Positions 1 through 8,574 of a DNA stretch of 33,932 nucleotides are shown here, in pieces. Both the position numbers and the translations under genes were made by a program. The stretch comes from an uncultured Cellvibrio sp. (lineage in GTDB: Bacteria > Pseudomonadota > Gammaproteobacteria > Pseudomonadales > Cellvibrionaceae): the NCBI GenBank assembly GCA_946481735.1, contig CAMLOU010000030.1, forward strand, positions 1 through 33,932, written 5' to 3'. Each line of letters begins with the position of its first letter. The first letter of the stretch is position 1. Under the pieces are notes generated by a model. The model had not been told where the DNA came from. It ran no database searches and saw nothing but the letters and a program-made list of their open reading frames with translations.

Positions 1-70
1 TGTTTCGAAAACGCATGAATACATCCCTGTAGCTCCCTCAAGTCATCCCTGACTTGAGGGTTTCGAAACA
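1..70. repeat. Nested inverted repeat upstream of thiI
   Basis: The outer arms TGTTTCGAAA (1-10) and TTTCGAAACA (61-70) are perfect reverse complements. Inside them an inner 10-bp perfect hairpin, CCCTCAAGTC (35-44) / GACTTGAGGG (51-60), closes over the loop ATCCCT. ATCCCTG also occurs twice, at 23-29 and 45-51. This looks like a small dispersed palindromic element or the terminator of the gene to the left, which lies outside the window. There is no T-tract directly after it. Confidence 0.6.
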
Positions 71-147
71 AACACCCCAATGCCAAACTCACTTCAATGC
101 AAATTCATGTCATTGATGCCTCAATCCCGGATCAGACGAACATAAGG

Positions 148-153
148 TATAAT
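148..153 (+). promoter_or_regulatory. Likely -10 box for thiI
   Basis: A perfect TATAAT lies 35 bases before the thiI ATG. No good -35 hexamer is visible at 16-18 bp spacing, so the promoter may need an activator or tolerate a weak -35. Confidence 0.4.
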
Positions 154-187
154 CGCCGCCTTTTTCACCAGTCAGGCGCGGTTGTTC

Positions 188-1666
188 ATGCATTTTATCG
201 TCAAGGTTTTCCCCGAGATCATCATCAAAAGTCCGCCGGTGCGTAAGCGCTTTATCAAGCAGCTGCGCGATAACCTGCGGCGTTTGCTGGCGGATCTGGG
301 GGTGGATATTGATGTGCAGCGGGATTGGGAGAAGATTGAGGTGGTGGCGCCGGGTGCGGATGCGTCGGTGACGGCGCAGGTGGCTGAGGTGTTGGCGCAT
401 ACGCCGGGGATTGCGAATTTTTCGTTGATTCAGGCTTATCCGCTGGGTGATCTGGAGGATATCTTTCAAAAAACCCTGGCGCATTGGCGCGATGCGCTGG
501 CCGGTAAAACCTTTTGTGTGCGCGTGAAGCGCCATGGCAAGCACGATTTCAGTTCCGTTGATGTGGAAAAGTTTGTGGGCGGTGGGTTGTTGCATAACTC
601 GCAGGCTAAAGGTGTGGATTTGCACAACCCGAATATTATTGTTCCATTGGAAATCAAGTGGGAGCGCTTGTTTGTTATCGCGAGCAAAACGCAAGGGTTG
701 GGCGGTTTTCCATTGGGCGCGCAGGACCCGGTGTTGTCGTTGATCTCCGGTGGTTTTGATTCCACGGTGTCGACCTATTTGTGCATCAAGCGCGGGTTGC
801 GCGCGCATTATTGTTTCTTCAATCTCGGTGGTCGTGCCCATGAAATCGGCGTGAAAGAAGTGGCTTATTATTTGTGGAATAAATACGGCGCTTCGCATCG
901 GGTGAAATTTGTTACCGTGCCGTTTGAAGATGTGGTGCGTGAAATTCTTGAAAAGGTTGAGAATGCCTACATGGGTGTGGTGCTCAAGCGCATGATGTTG
1001 CGTGCGGCGGAGCAGGTGGCGGAGTCGCTGGAGATTCCGGCGCTGGTGACCGGTGAAAGTGTGGCGCAGGTGTCGAGCCAGACGCTGGTGAATTTAAACG
1101 TGATTGATCGCGCGACGGATATGGTGGTGTTGCGCCCGCTGGCCACGATGGATAAAGGTGAGATCATCGATATCTCGCGCAAGATCGGTACGGAAACCTT
1201 TGCCGCCAGCATGCCGGAATATTGCGGCGTGATTTCCGTAAACCCCACCACGCGCGCGAAGTTGGCGCGGGTCGAGGCGGAAGAAGAAAATTTTGATATG
1301 GCGGTGCTGCAACGCGCTATCGACGAACGCATTGCACAGAATATCGATGAAATTGTGGACGACCTGAATGCAGATCTGACGGTTCCGATTGTGGCGGACG
1401 TCGTCGGTGCAGATCAGGTGGTGATCGACATTCGCCATCCCGATGAAGAAGAAGCGAACCCGCTGAAACTGCTCAATGTCACCATCGAGAAGATTCCCTT
1501 CTATTCGCTCAACAAACAATTTCCGCAATTGGATACGAGCAAGCAGTATTTACTCTATTGCCAGAAAGGCGTCATGAGCCAGCTGCATGCGGCCAACCTG
1601 AAAGATGCAGGGCACACCAATATTGGTGTTTATCGTCCTGAGCCGAAGAGTGCGTGCGCCATCTAG
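188..1666 (+). CDS. thiI: tRNA 4-thiouridine synthase / thiamine sulfurtransferase ThiI
   Basis: ThiI adenylates U8 of tRNA and transfers sulfur received from IscS to form 4-thiouridine; in many bacteria it also passes sulfur to ThiS for thiamine thiazole synthesis. The protein (492 aa from ATG 188) aligns along its whole length with E. coli ThiI (482 aa) as I recall that sequence. An N-terminal ferredoxin-like/THUMP region is followed by the PP-loop SGGFDST at about residues 187-193, the conserved MPEYCGVIS with Cys about 346, and a C-terminal rhodanese domain with the persulfide-carrying Cys about 458 in YCQKGVMS. The frame opens at TTG 182, but ATG 188 gives MHFIVKVFPEI, which matches the family N-terminus. 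It is followed 58 bp later by the fsr-like gene in the same direction. Confidence 0.96.
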   Translation: MHFIVKVFPEIIIKSPPVRKRFIKQLRDNLRRLLADLGVDIDVQRDWEKIEVVAPGADASVTAQVAEVLAHTPGIANFSLIQAYPLGDLEDIFQKTLAHWRDALAGKTFCVRVKRHGKHDFSSVDVEKFVGGGLLHNSQAKGVDLHNPNIIVPLEIKWERLFVIASKTQGLGGFPLGAQDPVLSLISGGFDSTVSTYLCIKRGLRAHYCFFNLGGRAHEIGVKEVAYYLWNKYGASHRVKFVTVPFEDVVREILEKVENAYMGVVLKRMMLRAAEQVAESLEIPALVTGESVAQVSSQTLVNLNVIDRATDMVVLRPLATMDKGEIIDISRKIGTETFAASMPEYCGVISVNPTTRAKLARVEAEEENFDMAVLQRAIDERIAQNIDEIVDDLNADLTVPIVADVVGADQVVIDIRHPDEEEANPLKLLNVTIEKIPFYSLNKQFPQLDTSKQYLLYCQKGVMSQLHAANLKDAGHTNIGVYRPEPKSACAI

Positions 1667-1724
1667 AAGCCGTCTCAAAAATCAATTGGCGTAACGCCGC
1701 TTATCCCCTATTTGAAGTCATGTT

Positions 1725-2972
1725 ATGAGCCAGATGGAAACCCTAACTCCCGCGGGTGCAGTGCTGGGTGAGATACCGCCGGTTGCACCTGTGGTCGATG
1801 CCTTTGATCCGACCAAAACGATCGTGCCGGTGATTGGTGCGGTCAGCTTTGTCCATCTGATCAATGACTTGATCCAATCCATCTTGCCGTCGATCTACCC
1901 CTTGTTGAAAACCGATTACGCGCTGAGCTTTACCCAGATTGGCATGATAACGCTCGCGTTCCAGATGACGGCGTCGCTGCTGCAACCGGGCATCGGGCTG
2001 TATACCGACAAACATCCCAAGCCTTATTTGCTGCCTACCGGCATGCTGTTCACATTGGCCGGCCTGATCATGCTGGTATTCGCCCACAACTTCACCTGGT
2101 TGTTGATTGCTTCGGCGATGATTGGCTTGGGGTCTTCGACTTTCCACCCGGAAGCCTCGCGCGTTGCGCGTATGGCATCGGGCGGGCGTTTTGGTTTTGC
2201 ACAATCGTTCTTCCAGGTGGGCGGCAATGCCGGTTCTGCTTTTGGCCCCTTACTCGCAGCGGCCATCATTATTCCGCGGGGGCAAGGCGCAATCGGGTGG
2301 TTCACGCTGTTTGCGATTGTGGGTTTTGCCGTATTGTTTGGGGTCGCCCGCTGGACGATCCGCTCCCATGCATCACTCAAAAGTGTAAAAAAGCACACCC
2401 ATTTCGCACACTTGTCGCGGGCTCAGGTCATCGGCGCATTAACGGTGCTGGCGCTGTTGGTGTTCTCCAAATACATTTACATGGCAGCCTTTACCAATTA
2501 CTACACCTTCTACCTGATCGAAAAATTCTCGACGTCCGTTGCCGACGCGCAGCTGTTTTTATTTTTATTTTTAGCCGCCGTGGCGTTGGGCACTTTTGCC
2601 GGTGGCCCGATTGGCGATAAGGTCGGTCGCAAAGCCGTGATCTGGATTTCCATTCTCGGCGCCGCACCTTTCACGCTGCTTTTTCCTTATTGCGACTTAT
2701 TGTGGACGGCGGTGCTGTCGGTCGTGATCGGGCTGGTTTTATCCTCGGCGTTTTCCGCCATTGTGGTGCTCGCGCAGGAATTGGTGCCCACGAAAATCGG
2801 TATGATTTCCGGGATATTTTTTGGCTTGATGTTTGGCATTAGCGGCGTTGCGGCGGCGGGATTGGGCGCCTTGGCCGACGCAACAACCATTGAGCATGTG
2901 TTTGATTATTGCGCTTATCTACCCCTCATCGGCATGGTCACTATCTTATTGCCGCGCATGAATCGCAGGTAG
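1725..2972 (+). CDS. fsr: MFS efflux transporter, fosmidomycin resistance (Fsr) type
   Basis: Inner-membrane major facilitator superfamily exporter of 415 aa. The body is closely similar to E. coli Fsr: the N-terminal HLINDLIQSILPSIYPLL region, FHPEASRVARMASGGR between the early helices, FSKYIYMA in the middle, GGPIGDKVGRK in the second-half loop, and the SAFSAIVVLAQELVP region. The hydrophobic pattern fits 12 transmembrane helices. Fsr proteins extrude fosmidomycin in E. coli; the physiological substrate is not evident from sequence. The ATG at 1725 is the first usable start after an abortive ATG-TTA-TGA at 1720. The gene may share a transcript with thiI and ends at a strong hairpin terminator. 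Confidence 0.9.
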   Translation: MSQMETLTPAGAVLGEIPPVAPVVDAFDPTKTIVPVIGAVSFVHLINDLIQSILPSIYPLLKTDYALSFTQIGMITLAFQMTASLLQPGIGLYTDKHPKPYLLPTGMLFTLAGLIMLVFAHNFTWLLIASAMIGLGSSTFHPEASRVARMASGGRFGFAQSFFQVGGNAGSAFGPLLAAAIIIPRGQGAIGWFTLFAIVGFAVLFGVARWTIRSHASLKSVKKHTHFAHLSRAQVIGALTVLALLVFSKYIYMAAFTNYYTFYLIEKFSTSVADAQLFLFLFLAAVALGTFAGGPIGDKVGRKAVIWISILGAAPFTLLFPYCDLLWTAVLSVVIGLVLSSAFSAIVVLAQELVPTKIGMISGIFFGLMFGISGVAAAGLGALADATTIEHVFDYCAYLPLIGMVTILLPRMNRR

Positions 2973-2974
2973 GT

Positions 2975-3017
2975 GGCAGCGAAGCCGCGTGACTTCCTCC
3001 GCTTCGCTGCCGTTTTT
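2975..3017 (+). terminator. Rho-independent terminator after fsr
   Basis: A perfect 11-bp stem GGCAGCGAAGC (2975-2985) / GCTTCGCTGCC (3001-3011) with a 15-nt loop is followed by GTTTTTC. It starts two bases after the fsr stop codon. Confidence 0.85.
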
Positions 3018-3075
3018 CGACTAAAAAATCATCAATAAAACCCTATCTGTCATATCCCCGTCAGCCCGACATGGG

Positions 3076-3081
3076 TATAAT
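3076..3081 (+). promoter_or_regulatory. Likely -10 box for typA
   Basis: A perfect TATAAT lies 84 bases before the typA start and between the fsr terminator and typA. The -35 region is poor by eye. Confidence 0.4.
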
Positions 3082-3106
3082 GCGCGGCTTTTTACCGTCC
3101 TCCCTT

Positions 3107-3150
3107 GCCTCAGCTGGCGTCAAATCCTAGCCTCAGCTGGCGCCAAATCC
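3107..3150 (+). repeat. Short tandem duplication in the typA leader
   Basis: A 21-base unit beginning GCCTCAGCTGGCG occurs at 3107-3127 and again at 3130-3150 with a single T/C difference (period 23). It ends just before the typA ribosome-binding site and lies within the presumed 5' UTR. Confidence 0.8.
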
Positions 3151-3165
3151 AAGAGAAACAACACT

Positions 3166-4989
3166 GTGACAGATCAATCCGCTATCGAAAAACTGCGTAA
3201 TATTGCCATTATCGCCCACGTTGACCACGGTAAAACCTCCATGGTTGACCAGTTGTTGCGTCAATCCGGCACCCTCGACCGCCGCGACGACACCGGCGAC
3301 CTGATCATGGATAGCAATGACCAGGAACGCGAACGCGGGATTACCATCCTCGCGAAAAACACCGCGATCAAATGGAACGATTACCGCATCAACATCGTGG
3401 ACACCCCCGGACACGCCGACTTCGGTGGCGAGGTGGAGCGGGTTCTGTCGATGGTGGATTCTGTCTTGTTGATCGTGGATGCGGTGGGCGGACCCATGCC
3501 GCAGACCCGTTTCGTAACCTCCAAAGCCTTCGAGCAAGGCTTGAATCCCATCGTGGTCATCAACAAGATCGACCGCCCGGGCGCGCGTCCGGAGTGGGTG
3601 ATCGACCAGGTGTTTGAATTGTTTGATCGCTTGGGCGCCACCGAAGAGCAGCTGGATTTCCCCGTGGTCTATGCCTCGGCGTTGAACGGTGTCTCCGGTA
3701 CCGATCTGAATGACATCAAAGACGACATGACGCCCCTGTTCCAGATGATCGTCGACAAGGTTAAGCCGCCGGTGGTGGATCTGGATGGTCCGTTCCAGAT
3801 GCAGATCTCCGCGCTGGATTACAGCAGCTATGTGGGCGTTATCGGTATTGGTCGCATCAAGCGCGGCAGCCTGTCACCCAACCAGCAGGTTGTGGTGGTG
3901 GATCACGAAGGCAACCAGCGTAAAGCCAAGGTGTTGCAGGTGATGGGTTACCACGGCCTGCAACGGGTGGAAACCGACAAGGCTTACGCGGGCGATATCG
4001 TCTGTATTACCGGGGTGGACAAGCTGGGTATCTCTGACACCCTGTGCAGCCCCGACGCCGTTGAAGCCCTGCCGGCCCTGTCGATTGATGAGCCGACTGT
4101 GAGCATGACCTTCCAGGTCAACGATTCACCCTTTGCCGGTAAAGAAGGCAAGTTTGTCACCAGCCGCAATATCAAGGATCGCCTGGAACAGGAACTGATC
4201 CACAACGTGGCCCTGCGGGTCAAACAAGGCGACTCGCCCGATAAATTTATTGTCTCCGGTCGCGGTGAATTGCACCTTTCAGTACTGATCGAGAATATGC
4301 GTCGTGAAGGTTTTGAATTGGGTGTATCACGTCCGGAAGTGGTGCAGAAAATTGTTGACGGTGAAATTCACGAGCCCTACGAGCAAGTGGTTATCGACGT
4401 TGAAGAACATCACCAGGGTTCTGTGATGGAAGAGCTTGGCCTGCGCAAGGGCGAGTTGACCAATATGGAGCCGGATGGCAAAGGCCGTATCAAGCTGGAG
4501 TTCCTGTGTCCGTCGCGTGGCCTGATCGGTTTCCGCGGTCAGTTCCTCACCATGACCTCCGGCTCCGGCATCATGACCAGCATCTTCGACCATTACGGTC
4601 CGGTCAAAGAAGGTGAAGTGGCCAAGCGTCAAAACGGCGTGCTGGTGTCCATGGTGAAAGGTAAAACCCTCGCCTATGGTTTGCACCCGCTGCAGGATCG
4701 CGGTCGCTTGTTCCTCGGCGCCGGTGTGGAAGTGTATGAAGGCCAGATTGTCGGCCTGCACTCCCGCGGCAACGACCTGGTGGTTAACCCCACCAAGGCC
4801 AAGCAATTGACCAACGTACGCGCCTCCGGTACTGACGATGCACTGACCTTGTCACCGCCGGTTCGTCACACACTGGAACAAGCGCTGGAATTTATTGAAG
4901 ACGATGAGCTGGTGGAAGTGACGCCGCAAAGTATTCGTCTGCGCAAAAAACTGTTGACGGAAAACGATCGTAAACGCGCTAAAAAATAA
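3166..4989 (+). CDS. typA: Translational GTPase TypA/BipA
   Basis: Ribosome-binding GTPase related to EF-G and LepA, needed for ribosome assembly and stress or cold adaptation. It is 607 aa, the usual length. The G1 motif AHVDHGKTS spans residues 17-25, G3 is [16 protein letters not shown]4 is NKIDRPGA, and the C-terminal BipA-specific region contains the [11 protein letters not shown] stretch. The start is GTG at 3166 with AAGAGAA about 9 nt upstream; this gives [23 protein letters not shown], the expected short lead before G1. It has its own -10 box and an efficient terminator, so it is probably monocistronic. Confidence 0.97.
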   Translation: MTDQSAIEKLRNIAIIAHVDHGKTSMVDQLLRQSGTLDRRDDTGDLIMDSNDQERERGITILAKNTAIKWNDYRINIVDTPGHADFGGEVERVLSMVDSVLLIVDAVGGPMPQTRFVTSKAFEQGLNPIVVINKIDRPGARPEWVIDQVFELFDRLGATEEQLDFPVVYASALNGVSGTDLNDIKDDMTPLFQMIVDKVKPPVVDLDGPFQMQISALDYSSYVGVIGIGRIKRGSLSPNQQVVVVDHEGNQRKAKVLQVMGYHGLQRVETDKAYAGDIVCITGVDKLGISDTLCSPDAVEALPALSIDEPTVSMTFQVNDSPFAGKEGKFVTSRNIKDRLEQELIHNVALRVKQGDSPDKFIVSGRGELHLSVLIENMRREGFELGVSRPEVVQKIVDGEIHEPYEQVVIDVEEHHQGSVMEELGLRKGELTNMEPDGKGRIKLEFLCPSRGLIGFRGQFLTMTSGSGIMTSIFDHYGPVKEGEVAKRQNGVLVSMVKGKTLAYGLHPLQDRGRLFLGAGVEVYEGQIVGLHSRGNDLVVNPTKAKQLTNVRASGTDDALTLSPPVRHTLEQALEFIEDDELVEVTPQSIRLRKKLLTENDRKRAKK

Positions 4990-5007
4990 TTTCTTGCGGT
5001 AATGATC

Positions 5008-5054
5008 ATGCCCATTTACGGTCGGTAGTTCGATGCGGTAAATGGGCATTTTTA
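5008..5054 (+). terminator. Rho-independent terminator after typA
   Basis: A perfect 12-bp stem ATGCCCATTTAC (5008-5019) / GTAAATGGGCAT (5038-5049) with an 18-nt loop is followed by TTTTATT. Confidence 0.85.
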
Positions 5055-5076
5055 TTGGAAGCTCTCTCAAAAATCG

Positions 5077-5931
5077 ATGCCGGATATCCTGTTTTTCATT
5101 TCATTTTTTCTGTTAGGCGCCATTACTGGTTTGTGCGCAGGGCTTTTTGGTATCGGCGGCGGTGGCATCATGGTGCCGATGCTGACGCTGCTGTTTGCAG
5201 CGCATCAATTTCCTGACACGCATCTTGTGCATCTCGCCCTCGGCACGTCCATGGCGGCGATTGTGCCAACGGCGCTGGCAAGCGTAGGGGCGCATCACCG
5301 ACACCGCGCGGTGCTCTGGCCAGTCGTTCTCAAAATTGCACCGGGCATTATCCTTGGCACCTTCGCCGCAACCTTTGTGGCGAGTTATCTTCCCGCTGAG
5401 CCCCTCGCGATTTTCTTTTCCTGCTTTATGGGATGTGTCGCGCTGCAAATGATCCTGGATCGTCGGCCGGCACCAACGCGGCAACTGCCGGCGGCGCCAA
5501 CACTGGCCGGTGTGGGGGTGGGGATCGGTGGAGTATCTGCATTGGTCGCCATCGGTGGCGGCACTCTGACCGTGCCTTTTTTAACCTGGTGCAATGTGCG
5601 TTTGCCGGTAGCCATTGGCACCTCGGCAGCGGTGGGTGTGCCCATCGCCGTGGCGGGTGCGGCGGGATACCTTATCAACGGTTGGACGGTGACAGGTTTG
5701 CCGGATTTTACCCTGGGTTTTATTTACTGGCCCGCTGTGGTTGCCATGAGCCTGATGAGTTTTATCACTGCGCCACTGGGTGCAAGACTCGCGCACCGTT
5801 TGCCGGTGAGTCAACTGAAAAAAGCGTTTGCGGCGCTGCTGATCGTGCTGTCGCTGCAGATGCTCTATACGTTAACAACTGCAACTGCTGCAAACCCTCC
5901 GGCCAAATGCCAATCGCAGAATCACTGTTGA
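5077..5931 (+). CDS. TSUP (TauE/SafE) family membrane permease
   Basis: Multi-pass inner-membrane protein of 284 aa with the internal duplication typical of TSUP permeases: a glycine-rich GLFGIGGGGIMVPML near the N-terminus is echoed by GGVSALVAIGGGTLTVPFL in the middle. Families of this kind export sulfite, sulfoacetate or similar organosulfur anions; the substrate cannot be read from sequence. The ATG at 5077 opens directly into the first hydrophobic helix. After the last helix a hydrophilic tail of roughly 20 residues runs antisense into the conserved end of the convergent hydrolase gene, a 167-nt 3' overlap. This suggests loss of an earlier stop codon. Confidence 0.88.
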   Translation: MPDILFFISFFLLGAITGLCAGLFGIGGGGIMVPMLTLLFAAHQFPDTHLVHLALGTSMAAIVPTALASVGAHHRHRAVLWPVVLKIAPGIILGTFAATFVASYLPAEPLAIFFSCFMGCVALQMILDRRPAPTRQLPAAPTLAGVGVGIGGVSALVAIGGGTLTVPFLTWCNVRLPVAIGTSAAVGVPIAVAGAAGYLINGWTVTGLPDFTLGFIYWPAVVAMSLMSFITAPLGARLAHRLPVSQLKKAFAALLIVLSLQMLYTLTTATAANPPAKCQSQNHC

Positions 5932-6463
5932 TATGGCCAAGGTTTTTAAGGCGTAAAAAGTTCGCACCCCACAGCAACGCCCAATAAGCCGCTTTGCTGT
6001 CTTTCATCCAGGGATCATTACTGCTCGCAATCACATGCACCGGAACGCCGAGCGGTCGGTCAGGCAAGCGATGTGCGATATGAAATTTATCCGGATCAGC
6101 CGGCGCCACCAGCAACACCGCCACTACCTGCCCGGGAAAATCGGCGGCGATAGACGCGGCGGCCAATGCACCGAAACTGTGAGCGACCAGGATGGTCGGC
6201 GCGCCGATTTTATCGAGGGATTTTTTAATCGCTGCGCGCCATTTGTCCAGGTCAGCCCGGTGCCAATCCTTGACGGTAATTCGCCGGGTGTTCACCAGTT
6301 TTTGCTGCCACAGGGTTTGCCAATGGTTGGCGTCGCTGTTATTCAGGCCGGGCACGATCAGAACTGGATGGCCAGCGGTAAACGCCGCGGGATTTGAGAA
6401 CTGCACGGTGCTGAAGTCCTCATTTGTCAGGGGTTGTTCACGGGTATGGAACGACAAACGCAT
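5765..6463 (-). CDS. RBBP9/YdeN-type alpha/beta serine hydrolase
   Basis: Small cytosolic alpha/beta hydrolase of 232 aa. The expected elements are present in order: the LIVPGLNNSDANHWQTLW N-terminal signature, nucleophile Ser96 in VAHSFGAL, acid Asp150 in SSNDPW, His177 in LGHINSDS, then GIWPEG. Family members are usually about 180-200 aa, so the last ~35 residues are an extension lying antisense to the TSUP gene. The ATG at 6463 has TAGGAG about 6 nt upstream. The natural substrate is unknown for most of this family. Confidence 0.85.
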   Translation of the reverse strand: MRLSFHTREQPLTNEDFSTVQFSNPAAFTAGHPVLIVPGLNNSDANHWQTLWQQKLVNTRRITVKDWHRADLDKWRAAIKKSLDKIGAPTILVAHSFGALAAASIAADFPGQVVAVLLVAPADPDKFHIAHRLPDRPLGVPVHVIASSNDPWMKDSKAAYWALLWGANFLRLKNLGHINSDSAIGIWPEGLQQLQLLTYRASAATARSAAPQTLFSVDSPANGARVLHPVAQ

Positions 6464-6579
6464 GGCTGACTCCTATAGCAAGTGGTATTGGTGCGCAGCA
6501 TAAAGACAAACAGCCTCCACGCGAAGGAATGATTTGTTCTGTGGTTATGACTGAATGTCGGGGTATTCTTGCAGTAGTT

Positions 6580-6785
6580 GTCGGATTACGCCTTCGGCTA
6601 ATTCGACCCGAGAATCTGGATGCAACACTGTGATATTTTTGCCCCACCTGTCGGATTACGCCTGCGGCTAATCCGACCTACATTGCATCGTGCCACACCC
6701 GTAGGTCGGGTTAGCGCAGCGTAACCCGACAAACAAATCCGACAACAAATTCAATAGCCCCGTGGATTAGCGCAGCCTAATCCGA
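6580..6785. repeat. Cluster of four GTCGGATTA-type palindromic repeats
   Basis: Four copies or partial copies of the same palindrome lie between the hydrolase start and the DUF924 gene: 6580-6609 (GTCGGATTA...TAATTCGAC), 6650-6681 (perfect GTCGGATTA / TAATCCGAC), 6701-6731 in the other orientation (GTAGGTCGGGTTA...TAACCCGAC) and a shortened one at 6764-6785. The substitution of GGGTTA for GGATTA is compensated on the opposite arm, so hairpin pairing is preserved. This accounts for most of the 346-base intergenic region. Confidence 0.85.
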
Positions 6786-6809
6786 ATCACCCTGCAAACG
6801 GAGCCCACC

Positions 6810-7346
6810 ATGAGCGAAACCGTATTATCTTTTTGGTTCACCGAACTCACGCCCGAACAATGGTGGATAAAAGACGAAGCACTCGATCAACGCATCCGCG
6901 CGCGATTCAATGAAACACACGCGCAAGCCGCGCGCTGCGAATTATTTTCGTGGCGAGGTACCGCGAAAGGCCGATTGGCAGAAGTGATTGTGCTGGATCA
7001 ATTTTCCCGCAACATGTTTCGCGATTCACCCGCGGCGTTTTCCTGCGATGCACAGGCCCTGGCGCTTGCGCAGGAAGCCGTCGCGTGTGGAGCCGATAAA
7101 GCGCTGACCGCCGTCGAGCGCAGCTTTTTGTACATGCCCTATATGCACAGCGAGTCGCTGGTCATTCACGAAGAGGCGGTGCGGTTATTCACCGCTAACG
7201 GTATCCAGAACAATCTGGATTTTGAATTCCAGCATAAAGCGATTATTGAAAAATTCGGGCGTTATCCGCACCGCAATAAGATTTTAGGCAGGGAGTCGAC
7301 AGCAGAGGAGCGAGTTTTTTTGCAGCAGCCGGGGTCGAGTTTTTAG
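6810..7346 (+). CDS. DUF924 family protein
   Basis: 178 aa, the standard length for DUF924 proteins, with the characteristic opening of VLSFWF followed by PEQWW, a central VIVLDQFSRNMFR, the HSE motif in YMPYMHSESL, and the C-terminal FGRYPHRNKILGR. The fold is thought to be alpha-helical and TPR-like; no biochemical role is established that I can name. The ATG is preceded by ACGGAGCCCACC, a usable ribosome-binding site. It is convergent with napC and separated from it by a palindromic repeat. Confidence 0.9.
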   Translation: MSETVLSFWFTELTPEQWWIKDEALDQRIRARFNETHAQAARCELFSWRGTAKGRLAEVIVLDQFSRNMFRDSPAAFSCDAQALALAQEAVACGADKALTAVERSFLYMPYMHSESLVIHEEAVRLFTANGIQNNLDFEFQHKAIIEKFGRYPHRNKILGRESTAEERVFLQQPGSSF

Positions 7347-7366
7347 CTTGTTAACTGGGGGTGTTT

Positions 7367-7398
7367 GTCGGATTACGCCTGCGGCTAATCCGACCTAC
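7367..7398. repeat. GTCGGATTA-type palindromic repeat (DUF924/napC gap)
   Basis: A full copy with 9-bp perfect arms GTCGGATTA / TAATCCGAC lies in the 100-base convergent gap. A degenerate half copy (AGGTCGGAATCCGAC) follows at about 7406-7421. It could act as a bidirectional terminator here. Confidence 0.85.
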
Positions 7399-7446
7399 GG
7401 GGTAGCAGGTCGGAATCCGACATCGCGTGTCACGCCAAAAAATCAT

Positions 7447-8091
7447 TCACTTCACCACATGCTGCGCAATATACATTTGCCAGGGTTCTACCAGCGGTTC
7501 TGCATAACCCACGGGCACGCCGCTCATATCCGGTAGGTGGTGAGCAATGCCTTTATGGCAATCGATACAGGTTTTTTCACCGCTGGCCAATAAGGTGGAA
7601 TGCATTTGTTGCGCGCGCGGTGATTGCAGCGTGAAGTCCATGTATTCAAAGTTGTGGCAGTTGCGACACTCGAGCGAGTCGTTCGCTTTCAGCCGACGCC
7701 ATTCCCGCTCGGCCAACATGCGCCGTTTTTCCACGAATTTATCGCGCGTATCAATGGTGCCGAAGATCCAGCCCCAGACTTCTTTCGAAGCTTCCATCTT
7801 GCGCGCAATTTTATAAGTCCAATCGTGCGGCACGTGACAATCGGAACATACGGCGCGCACGCCGGAGCGATTGGTGTAGTGAATGGTGGGGATCAATTCC
7901 TGATACGGATTGGCCTGCATCTCATGGCAACCGATACAAAATTGTTCGGTGTTGGTGTATTCCAGTGCGGTGTTGAATCCGCCCCAAAAAATAATCCCGG
8001 CAATAAATCCGCCCATGCTCAGCGTGCCCAGGCCGATATAGGCCGAGGGCCGGTTGAATACTCGCCAGTAGGTTTTCAATAATGTCCACAT
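7447..8091 (-). CDS. napC: NapC/NirT tetraheme cytochrome c quinol dehydrogenase
   Basis: Membrane-anchored periplasmic cytochrome that oxidises quinol and passes electrons to NapB/NapA. The single N-terminal transmembrane helix is at about residues 17-40. Four CxxCH haem sites follow: C52-xx-C55-H56, C82-xx-C85-H86, C142-xx-C145-H146 and C175-xx-C178-H179. The 214-aa length fits NapC. It is the last gene of the nap operon; its ATG comes a few bases after the napB stop, with GGA in the ribosome-binding position. Confidence 0.95.
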   Translation of the reverse strand: MWTLLKTYWRVFNRPSAYIGLGTLSMGGFIAGIIFWGGFNTALEYTNTEQFCIGCHEMQANPYQELIPTIHYTNRSGVRAVCSDCHVPHDWTYKIARKMEASKEVWGWIFGTIDTRDKFVEKRRMLAEREWRRLKANDSLECRNCHNFEYMDFTLQSPRAQQMHSTLLASGEKTCIDCHKGIAHHLPDMSGVPVGYAEPLVEPWQMYIAQHVVK

Positions 8092-8094
8092 GGT

Positions 8095-8562
8095 TTATTC
8101 CGCCTGTCGCTCTTGGCTTTCTTGCAACACGGTATCGATGCTTTTGAAATGGTTTGTCGTCGCGGGGGCGACATCGTGTTGGGGCACATGGCATTGCAGG
8201 CAAAAGTAACGGCGCGGCGACACAGCGGCGAGCACCTGGTTATCGCGGTCCAGGTAATGGGTAATGCTCACCATGGGCGCGCCAGTTTCCGGGCTGCGGG
8301 TGCGACTGTGGCAGGTCAGGCATTGGTTAAATTCTTTCGTCAATTGATAACCGCGCACAGTGTGCGGAATCATCGGCGGCTGGTCGGGATAGTTGCGCAC
8401 CGGTCGGCGGTTGGGTGTGGTTTCGCGGGGAATCTTCGGTGCGGGTAATTCCTGGCTTAAGGTGCCGCCGGGGCGGACACCGTCAGGGCCGGGTGCGTCA
8501 GGTGTGTCTTCCGCGTGCAAAGCCGTGGTCAACAGCAAGGCCAGTAACAGGATATATTTCAT
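8095..8562 (-). CDS. napB: Periplasmic nitrate reductase diheme subunit NapB
   Basis: Small electron-transfer subunit that relays electrons from NapC to NapA in the periplasm. A clear Sec signal (MKYILLLALLLTTALHA, cleavage before Glu) is followed by two haem sites, C81-xx-C84-H85 and C121-xx-C124-H125. About 155 aa matches the family. An ATG six bases upstream (8568) is also in frame, but AAGGAG, which overlaps the napA TAA stop, is spaced about 7 nt from the ATG at 8562 and only 1-2 nt from 8568, so 8562 is preferred. Confidence 0.93.
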   Translation of the reverse strand: MKYILLLALLLTTALHAEDTPDAPGPDGVRPGGTLSQELPAPKIPRETTPNRRPVRNYPDQPPMIPHTVRGYQLTKEFNQCLTCHSRTRSPETGAPMVSITHYLDRDNQVLAAVSPRRYFCLQCHVPQHDVAPATTNHFKSIDTVLQESQERQAE

Positions 8563-8574
8563 CGTCATACTCCT

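Noticed and set aside
110..898. 262-aa minus-strand open frame across thiI
   Set aside because: Shadow of thiI; Arg/His/Gln-rich translation with no recognisable domain.
1666..5078. Similar strings GAAGCCGTCTCAAAAATCAAT (split match at 1666-1686) and its near copy at 5058-5078
   Set aside because: About 17 of 21 bases match, but two short intergenic strings are too little to claim a repeat family.
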